Source of the DNA: Planctomycetaceae bacterium
GTDB lineage: Bacteria > Planctomycetota > Planctomycetia > Pirellulales > Thermoguttaceae
Length of the DNA: 64,000 bases
Direction of reading: 5' to 3'
NCBI GenBank assembly: GCA_021372005.1
Contig: JAJFVC010000033.1
Location: forward strand, 1-64,000
In this document: positions 61,229 to 64,000 of the stretch, one piece after another
How the letters are laid out: each line of letters starts with the position of its first letter
Position numbering within the stretch: the first letter of the stretch is position 1
Program-made: the position numbers and the translations under genes
Notes under the pieces: generated by a model
What the model was told of the DNA's origin: nothing
What the model saw: only the letters and a program-made list of their open reading frames with translations
The model's database searches: none

Positions 61229-62560
61229 ATGTCCCGTCGCAATCTGTTTCTTCTGGTTCTTGTCGCCGTCGTTGCGGTGTTTTGCCAGCAACGCGTACAA
61301 AAACACCCCTATGGTCGCATGGCCGCAGAGGCCATGGCGATCATTGAAAACCGGTATCTCGAACCGGTCCGTGCTCAATCGCTGTTTGAAGGGGCCCTGG
61401 ACGGGATGATGAGCCGCCTCGATGAAAACTCCGCTTATGTGACGGCGGCCGAATTGCCCGAGTTCCAGAGAATCGTGGATCAGCAGTACGGCGGCGTAGG
61501 GATCGTCCTAACGCTTGATCCGCGAAGTCGGCAACTAACGGTGCTCAGTCCACTGGCGGGTTCGCCGGCCTATCGCGCGGGGATTCGAGCCGGCGACAAG
61601 ATCTTGCGGATCAACAAACAGAGCACTCAAGGCGTTTCGTTGCAGGACGCGGTGACGTGGTTGAGCGGCAAGCCGGGCGACACGGTCACGTTGATGGTGT
61701 TGCACCGCTACGAGGACAAGCCGGTTGAGATTCGAGTAGTTCGCGAGACGATTCAGGTGCCGACCGTGTCGGGCGACGCGCATCATGCGGACGGCTCGTG
61801 GAATTTTCTGTTGCCGGGCCCCGATCGGATCGGATACATCCGCATCAGCAGTTTCACGGAGACGACGTCGGACGAGTTGGAAAAGGCGCTCGCGTGGCTG
61901 GCCAAACAGCATGCGAGGGGACTGGTCTTGGACCTGCGCGACAATCCGGGCGGATACATCGCCGCGGCGATCGACGCGTGCCGAATGTTCGTCGCGTCGG
62001 GCGTGATCGTCACGACGCGTCGCCGTGACGGGCGGGTCAGCGAAATTTACGAAGCCGACGGACGGAGGCCTACGCTCGACGTGCCGATGGCCGTGTTGGT
62101 AAACCAGCAGACGGCCAGCGCCGGCGAAATCGTGGCCGCCTGTTTGCAGGACCATCATCGTGCGGCGATTTTCGGCCAACGCAGTTTCGGTAAGGGGACC
62201 ATTCAGGAGATGATCCCATTGGCCGACGGCGCGGGAATACTGAAGCTCACCACGGCCAGCTATTGGCGGCCCAGCGGCAAAAACATCCATCGGGAGTCGA
62301 CCGCCAAAAACGGCGATTGGGGCGTGCTGCCCGACAAGGGCTGCGAGACGCCGATCGGCGACGACGAGCAAAATCGCTGGCGTCAATGGCGTGCGGAGCG
62401 GGATGTGTTTTCGGAAAACGCAGCCCAAGAAACTGCGGCCAATCCGAAGTTCGTCGACCGTCCGTTGGCGGCAGCCGTAAAATATCTCGAGCAAAAAATC
62501 GTCGCGAAGCCCGAGATCACGGGCGAAAAGCGCAAAGCCCTGGGGCGTCCAACAAAATAA
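61229..62560 (+). CDS. S41 carboxyl-terminal processing protease
   Basis: A 443-aa exported protease. It has an N-terminal membrane anchor (NLFLLVLVAVVAVFC), a PDZ domain (about 90-180, including LAGSPAYRAGIRAGDKILRIN), and the S41 catalytic domain with LDLRDNPGGYI, the Ser in QQTASAGEIVAA and the Lys in FGKGTIQE. It removes C-terminal segments of envelope proteins. The ATG at 61229 starts the anchor; an upstream extension is unsupported. Confidence 0.93.
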   Translation: MSRRNLFLLVLVAVVAVFCQQRVQKHPYGRMAAEAMAIIENRYLEPVRAQSLFEGALDGMMSRLDENSAYVTAAELPEFQRIVDQQYGGVGIVLTLDPRSRQLTVLSPLAGSPAYRAGIRAGDKILRINKQSTQGVSLQDAVTWLSGKPGDTVTLMVLHRYEDKPVEIRVVRETIQVPTVSGDAHHADGSWNFLLPGPDRIGYIRISSFTETTSDELEKALAWLAKQHARGLVLDLRDNPGGYIAAAIDACRMFVASGVIVTTRRRDGRVSEIYEADGRRPTLDVPMAVLVNQQTASAGEIVAACLQDHHRAAIFGQRSFGKGTIQEMIPLADGAGILKLTTASYWRPSGKNIHRESTAKNGDWGVLPDKGCETPIGDDEQNRWRQWRAERDVFSENAAQETAANPKFVDRPLAAAVKYLEQKIVAKPEITGEKRKALGRPTK

Positions 62561-62608
62561 AGACTTCCTGCGATCTTGCGCGGCCGATGGCCGCCCCACG
62601 CCCTGTCG

Positions 62609-63196
62609 TCAGAGCGTTCCCTTGGTGCTCGGCACGCCGGACAGTCGCGGGTCGGGCTCGACGGCGGTGCGCAGCGACCGGGCGGTCGCCTTGAAAATCG
62701 CCTCGGCAATGTGATGGCTGTTCCGTCCGTACGGCACCAAAATGTGCAGATTGCATAGGGCGTTGTTCGCAAAGGCGTGCCAGAAATCGGCCACTAGCTC
62801 GCTGTCGAACTCGCCGATCTTTTGCGTGGGAAAATCGGCCTGAAACACGAAATACGCCCGGCCGCCGAGGTCCAACGCCACGGTGGCCAGCGTCTCTTCC
62901 ATCGGCAGCGCAAAATGTCCGTAGCGGCGGATGCCCGCCTTGTCGCCCAAGCTTTCACGGAACGCCTGGCCCAGGCAGATGCCAATGTCCTCGACCGTGT
63001 GGTGCTGATCCACCTCGAGGTCGCCGCGAGCCGTAACGCTCAAGTCCAATGCCGCGTGCTTGGCCAGCAGCGCCAGCATGTGGTCGAGGAATCCGACGCC
63101 GGTGGCGACGCGGGCCTCGCCGATGCCGTCCAAAAGCAATTCCAACTCAACGTCGGTTTCTGCGGTCTTGCGGTGAATGCGAGCGGTTCGAGGCAT
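62609..63196 (-). CDS. hisB: Imidazoleglycerol-phosphate dehydratase
   Basis: A 195-aa monofunctional HisB catalysing the sixth step of histidine synthesis. Metal-binding histidine motifs [13 protein letters not shown] and NNALCNLHI are present. The ATG at 63196 gives the typical start [16 protein letters not shown]; a TTG three codons upstream is also open. It lies 19 bp downstream of hisC in the same direction. Confidence 0.96.
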   Translation of the reverse strand: MPRTARIHRKTAETDVELELLLDGIGEARVATGVGFLDHMLALLAKHAALDLSVTARGDLEVDQHHTVEDIGICLGQAFRESLGDKAGIRRYGHFALPMEETLATVALDLGGRAYFVFQADFPTQKIGEFDSELVADFWHAFANNALCNLHILVPYGRNSHHIAEAIFKATARSLRTAVEPDPRLSGVPSTKGTL

Positions 63197-63215
63197 GACA
63201 GACAAATGTGTGGGC

Positions 63216-64000
63216 TTAGGGACGGGAGACGGATGCCTTCAATTTTTCCAACAACGTGTCGATCTCGGCATCCGTGCCGACGCTGATGCGCAGTCCGTCC
63301 CCCCATCCAGGATAGTTCATATATCGGACCAAAATGCCCTCGCGTTTGAGTTGCTCGTAGAGAGGTCGGGCCGGGCGGGTTGGGTGAGTGTTCCAGGTGA
63401 AATTGGACTGCGAATCGACCACGACAAACCCTAATTTCCGCATTTCCGTTATCATCCGACCGCGCGTGGCCAAAATCTTCGCCCGGTTGTCGGCCAACCA
63501 GGACTGGTCGCCGAGGGCCGCCGTCGCCCCGGCGATGGCCAACGCGTCGCAGTTGTACGAATCTTTCACCTTGATGAACTGTTCGATCAGCGGCGCTTGA
63601 GTCACGAGATAGCCGAACCGCAGCCCGGCCAACGCGTAGGACTTGCTCAACGTCCGCGACACCATGATCTTGTCGCACTGGGCCACCAGGCTCATGCAGT
63701 TCGTCTCGGCGAAGTCGGCATAGGCCTCATCGACCAGCAGCGGACATGGCAGCCGCCGGGCGATCTCCAACACCTGTTCCGGCGGGACGACGGTGCCCGA
63801 CGGACTGTTCGGATTGGCCAGAATCGCCAGCCGCAAATCGTCGCGGGGCTCGGCAAACTTCTCCGGCAACGTCCAGTCGTCGCGGAACGGAATCTCCTCG
63901 ACCCGCGCACCTTGCAGGTCGGCCAACGTCCGATACAAGATGTAGCTAGGCGACGGCATCCGCAACAGTTGCCCCTGGCCGACCAACGCCCGGGTGACGA
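63216..64000 (-). CDS. hisC: Histidinol-phosphate aminotransferase (partial, start outside window)
   Basis: The C-terminal about 261 residues of a fold-type I PLP aminotransferase. Visible are the substrate/PLP segments [21 protein letters not shown] and [17 protein letters not shown], in which the Lys binds PLP, plus the C-terminal Arg in LRISVG. The frame is open to the window edge, so the N-terminus is missing. Adjacent to hisB, it supports the HisC identity over other class members. Confidence 0.93.
   Translation of the reverse strand, partial: VTRALVGQGQLLRMPSPSYILYRTLADLQGARVEEIPFRDDWTLPEKFAEPRDDLRLAILANPNSPSGTVVPPEQVLEIARRLPCPLLVDEAYADFAETNCMSLVAQCDKIMVSRTLSKSYALAGLRFGYLVTQAPLIEQFIKVKDSYNCDALAIAGATAALGDQSWLADNRAKILATRGRMITEMRKLGFVVVDSQSNFTWNTHPTRPARPLYEQLKREGILVRYMNYPGWGDGLRISVGTDAEIDTLLEKLKASVSRP

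Noticed and set aside
1-64000. TGA reassigned to an amino acid genome-wide (alternative code)
   Set aside because: Many genes here end normally at TGA, for example the methyltransferase, the activator, selD and the sigma-54 activator, and start-stop ATGA overlaps are frequent. A tRNA-Sec is present, which explains the exceptions.
1-64000. CRISPR array, prophage or replication origin
   Set aside because: No regularly spaced short repeats, phage structural genes or DnaA-box clusters were seen. The only regular repeats are coding repeats in the giant surface protein.

Overview
The window comes from a planctomycete. The signs are ECF sigma/anti-sigma pairs with very long anti-sigma proteins, SHD1 domains, PEP-CTERM secreted proteins, a DUF1559 pseudopilin, a giant autotransporter-repeat protein and GC-rich codon use. 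ATP-driven 2-hydroxyacyl-CoA-dehydratase-type reductases and selenium biology suggest an anaerobic or facultative lifestyle. An order-level placement (Pirellulales-like) is only a guess.

Layout. 1-340: end of an rRNA operon (23S 3' end, 5S, terminator). 407-2997: ECF sigma factor and its anti-sigma factor. 3157-21865: a selenium island. selA and selB run leftward. Divergent from them are a methyltransferase, three 2-hydroxyacyl-CoA-dehydratase-like proteins and their ATPase activator, a SelD fusion, a small CxxU protein, a large secreted selenoprotein, the tRNA-Sec gene, a polyferredoxin membrane protein, and two more selenoproteins. A 1.2 kb insertion (inverted repeats, 8-bp target duplication, SGNH-hydrolase cargo) interrupts the second half. 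22137-30668: secreted and PEP-CTERM proteins, a pseudopilin and a lipoprotein. 30971-40573: an AraC regulator followed by a beta-propeller and three large glycosidase-like proteins. 41220-43974: a BtuFDC/FecBCDE-type importer. 44537-53629: a membrane protein, a hydrolase, a PilT-like ATPase, an FHA protein and a polysaccharide synthesis/export set (GT2, WecA-like GT4, Wzt/Wzm ABC exporter, radical SAM). 53776-64000: housekeeping genes (mnmA, sigma-54 activator, rseP, dxr, CPBP protease, DUF486, S41 protease, hisB, hisC).

Main discovery. Four genes in the selenium island contain an in-frame UGA that should be read as selenocysteine. Three are paralogues sharing the continuous motif EYG-U-G-x-x-C-x-Y-x-W-x-V-P across the UGA. 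The fourth is a small membrane-anchored protein ending C-P-S-U-V-H. After every one of these UGAs, exactly 13 nt downstream, lies a 7-bp stem capped by a GUGNC loop. One base pair covaries (U-A against C-G) through two amino-acid-changing substitutions. This is the geometry of a bacterial SECIS element, and all of selA, selB, selD and tRNA-Sec lie alongside. Ordinary ORF calling ends each protein at the UGA and so loses the redox-active C-terminus, including a seven-helix membrane domain in one case.

Proposed working of the island (inference): the ATP-dependent dehydratase-type reductase and the thiol domains fused to SelD could supply reduced selenium or low-potential electrons. SelD makes selenophosphate, SelA charges tRNA-Sec, and SelB recognises the GUGNC hairpins. 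The products are envelope selenoproteins that may exchange electrons with the neighbouring polyferredoxin.
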